A stretch of 7,650 nt of DNA from MGR-bin208 sp043779285 (GTDB taxonomy: Bacteria; Bacteroidota; Bacteroidia; Chitinophagales; Chitinophagaceae): NCBI GenBank assembly GCA_043779285.1, contig JAYWEL010000226.1, positions 1 through 7,650 of the forward strand, in the 5' to 3' direction. Of this stretch, positions 5,822-7,650 are shown piece after piece. Position 1 is the stretch's first letter, and each line of letters begins with the position of its first letter. The notes under the pieces are model-generated. The model saw only the letters and a list, made by a program, of their open reading frames with translations. It did no database searches and was not told the origin of the DNA. A program made the position numbers and the translations under genes.

Positions 5822-6298
5822 CTACTTTTTAATATTATTCTTTATCAGGTTTCTTAATTCATAAACCTCATCACTATTCATACAGGCTTCTTTGGGTACC
5901 AGAAAAAAAGAACGTTCATCGAAGTACAAGTAAAAAAACATTGGGCTCTCAACAAATTTTCGCAATGAATTCCATGGCCATGTACGGGTCCCTCTTTCAT
6001 TTCCCAACGTAAAATCGGTATCAGTAAAGTTCATTATAAAATGATCTTTAAATGTATCAGACCGGCGATATACCATCCAGGGTAATATATACCAAAACGT
6101 AATCATTAGAATAAACCACAAGGTAGACCCAAACAGAAATGCCCAAGGTGTAACTTTTTTAAAATAAAATAAAGAAGCTGAAGCCAAGGCAAATACATTC
6201 ACCAAAATGATCATGATTTTTATTTCCGGACGTGAAATAAAATGATAACGCAATGCCTGAATCACTTGAGATTTATGATATGCAAATTGAATAGTCAT
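5822..6298 (-). CDS. YcxB-like two-helix membrane protein
   Basis: A 158-residue protein of unknown function. The N-terminal stretch to residue 27 is polar. Two hydrophobic segments follow at about 28-46 and 52-77, the second rich in Trp and aromatics, then the basic YRR. A soluble C-terminal domain (about 88-155) contains TDFTLGNERGTRTWPWNSL, then an aromatic run and FFLVPKEA. This arrangement (two helices, then a PH-like strand-rich tail with a Trp-x-x-hydrophobic patch and a VPK motif) is that of the YcxB-like family, whose role is not established. The start lies 6 bp after the stop of the PhoD-type phosphatase gene, so the two are very likely co-transcribed. Its cellular place would be the inner membrane with the tail cytoplasmic (inference). 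Confidence 0.75.
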   Translation of the reverse strand: MTIQFAYHKSQVIQALRYHFISRPEIKIMIILVNVFALASASLFYFKKVTPWAFLFGSTLWFILMITFWYILPWMVYRRSDTFKDHFIMNFTDTDFTLGNERGTRTWPWNSLRKFVESPMFFYLYFDERSFFLVPKEACMNSDEVYELRNLIKNNIKK

Positions 6299-6304
6299 TC
6301 TTTT

Positions 6305-7650
6305 TTATTTAGGAAAAAATTTTAATTCTTTCTCAGAAACACTCCATTCACCCAAATGATCTCCTTTAACACTGAGAAAATCAACTTTCAATAAACGGTC
6401 ACCACGTTTTCCGGTTACACTAACTTTACCAAAATTATTTTTTTCATCTAATCCGAACACTCGATCAGGATTATTTTTTTCAGGCCCTGCAAACTTGTGA
6501 GTGCCTGATGTTAATGGGGAAACGGTAATATCATATAAAGGATAATTTCCCGGCCTATCCATTTTTATAACTTCGCTATGGTGCCGGTCACCACTCAGAA
6601 AAACAACGCCATTAATTTTATTTTCACTTAAAAAATTCAATAACTCGGTATACTCTACAGGAAAGTTTTTTAATTTATCGAAAGGGGAAACCTGATTTAA
6701 GACCTGGCTACCAACTACAACTAACTTAAAAGTAGCCTGGCTGTATAACAACGAATTTTTCAACCATTCCATTTGCTTAGCACCAAACATTTTTTTTGCC
6801 GGATTGGCTTTTCCCATAACAGAGTCGGCCATATGATCATCACTTCTCCACCAACGACCATCTGTCATGAAAACATCCAAATCGGAATAAGAAAACATAC
6901 TATAAATACCCTGACCATCTTCTCCATAAGAAGGATTAGTCCAGTAATTCATAAAAACCTTACGGCTTGTTTCTTTTAAAATATAATTCTTACCAATGTC
7001 ATTTGGTCCGTAATCATGGTCATCCCAGGTAGCATAATGAGGCATTGCTTTTAAGAGTGGTTGTAATACCGGTCTTGACCTGTCAAAACTTGCCCGGTTC
7101 CATAAACCCCATTCACTATAATAATCAATTTCTCTGCTATACCAATTATCGCCTAACCACAACATGAATGCTGATGATTTTTCTTTAGCCATTGTTTCAA
7201 AAATAGAAGAGTCAGCACCATATGGTTTTCCCGGTCGATCGTACATAGGTTGATTTACATAATTGCAGGAACCGGTTAAAAAACTAAAATCAGGTGCAGG
7301 TTTACGCCATTGCCAAAGTTCTTTGGTAGTAAATGTTCCTTTTGAACCAGTTGTTTTATTATTTACAATAACAGCATACGCATACGTCGAATTTATTTCC
7401 AAACCACCAATGGTAAAAATTACAGGGTTAAAATCTTTTCCCAACGCTCCCTTGTATGGGATTGTTTTTAATATTTTAGTGTCTCCTTTCTTTTGTATTA
7501 ATAATGAAACACTTTTGACTTCAGGAGATACTTCCAACCAAACTTTAGCATCCCGCAATTCAACAGGGCCAAGCATTGGTCCGGCTATAATTCCAGCGAT
7601 CTGAGCTTTACTGGAAAAACTTATTATTAACAGAACCGTTGAAAGAAATA
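6305..7650 (-). CDS. PhoD-family alkaline phosphatase/phosphodiesterase, 5' end cut by window
   Basis: An exported metallophosphatase that would hydrolyse phosphate mono- or diesters outside the cytoplasm. An ATG at 7576 is not the real start: the frame stays open to the right edge. The 24 upstream codons end in a signal-peptide pattern, a hydrophobic core FLSTVLLIISF then SSKA before Gln, a typical signal peptidase I site. About 448 residues are visible. Counting from the 7576 Met, a Fn3-like strand-rich N-domain spans about 1-85, then the PhoD catalytic domain with TGSCNYVN (101-108), LGDNWYS (141-147), ATWDDHDYGPND (182-193), TDGRWWR (238-244) and SGDRHHSEV (328-336). These Asp, His, Asn and Cys residues form the metal site in the family. 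No twin-arginine is visible, but the true N-terminus is missing. It is followed 6 bp later by the YcxB-like gene. Confidence 0.9.
   Translation of the reverse strand, partial: FLSTVLLIISFSSKAQIAGIIAGPMLGPVELRDAKVWLEVSPEVKSVSLLIQKKGDTKILKTIPYKGALGKDFNPVIFTIGGLEINSTYAYAVIVNNKTTGSKGTFTTKELWQWRKPAPDFSFLTGSCNYVNQPMYDRPGKPYGADSSIFETMAKEKSSAFMLWLGDNWYSREIDYYSEWGLWNRASFDRSRPVLQPLLKAMPHYATWDDHDYGPNDIGKNYILKETSRKVFMNYWTNPSYGEDGQGIYSMFSYSDLDVFMTDGRWWRSDDHMADSVMGKANPAKKMFGAKQMEWLKNSLLYSQATFKLVVVGSQVLNQVSPFDKLKNFPVEYTELLNFLSENKINGVVFLSGDRHHSEVIKMDRPGNYPLYDITVSPLTSGTHKFAGPEKNNPDRVFGLDEKNNFGKVSVTGKRGDRLLKVDFLSVKGDHLGEWSVSEKELKFFPK

Noticed and set aside
6773..7604. Plus-strand frames of 68 and 113 codons opposite the phosphatase gene
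   Set aside because: They are antisense to a well-supported PhoD-family coding region and carry no recognisable motif.

Overview
The window reads as ordinary chromosomal DNA from a member of the Bacteroidota, most likely the Chitinophagaceae or a close relative. This is an inference from four things seen in the sequence: AT-rich spacers, almost no Shine-Dalgarno sequences, promoter-like elements of the Bacteroidota type (TTG, 18 bp, TAnnTTTG), and the acpP-fabF-rnc gene order. There are ten protein genes. I see no rRNA, tRNA, CRISPR array, insertion sequence, prophage or attachment site.

Left part (1-2199, minus strand): an iron-sulfur cluster assembly operon transcribed iscS-iscU-iscA. It runs from a good promoter at 2239-2268 to a strong intrinsic terminator at 100-130. 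IscS is the cysteine desulfurase that supplies sulfur, IscU is the scaffold, and IscA is the A-type carrier. The co-chaperone, ferredoxin and IscR genes usual in proteobacterial isc operons are not in the window. IscU nevertheless keeps the LPPVK chaperone-recognition motif.

Middle (2334-5168): a methylmalonyl-CoA epimerase gene (mce) is divergent from iscS, and the two putative promoters stand back to back. mce runs convergently into rnc. On the minus strand, acpP-fabF-rnc forms a fatty-acid synthesis and RNA-processing cluster. acpP has a clear promoter. Two hairpins lie between acpP and fabF and may reduce transcription into fabF and rnc. rnc has no usable ATG and seems to start at TTG.

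Right part (5385-7650): a single GNAT acetyltransferase gene on the plus strand converges on a minus-strand pair. That pair is an exported PhoD-type metallophosphatase, whose 5' end lies beyond the right edge, and a small two-helix YcxB-like membrane protein 6 bp downstream of it.

I do not see an undescribed multi-gene system here. The observations most worth a second look are the Asn at a catalytic Asp position of RNase III together with its TTG start, the tandem hairpins after acpP, the compact divergent iscS/mce promoter region, and the minimal iscSUA operon in a phylum that mostly relies on SUF.
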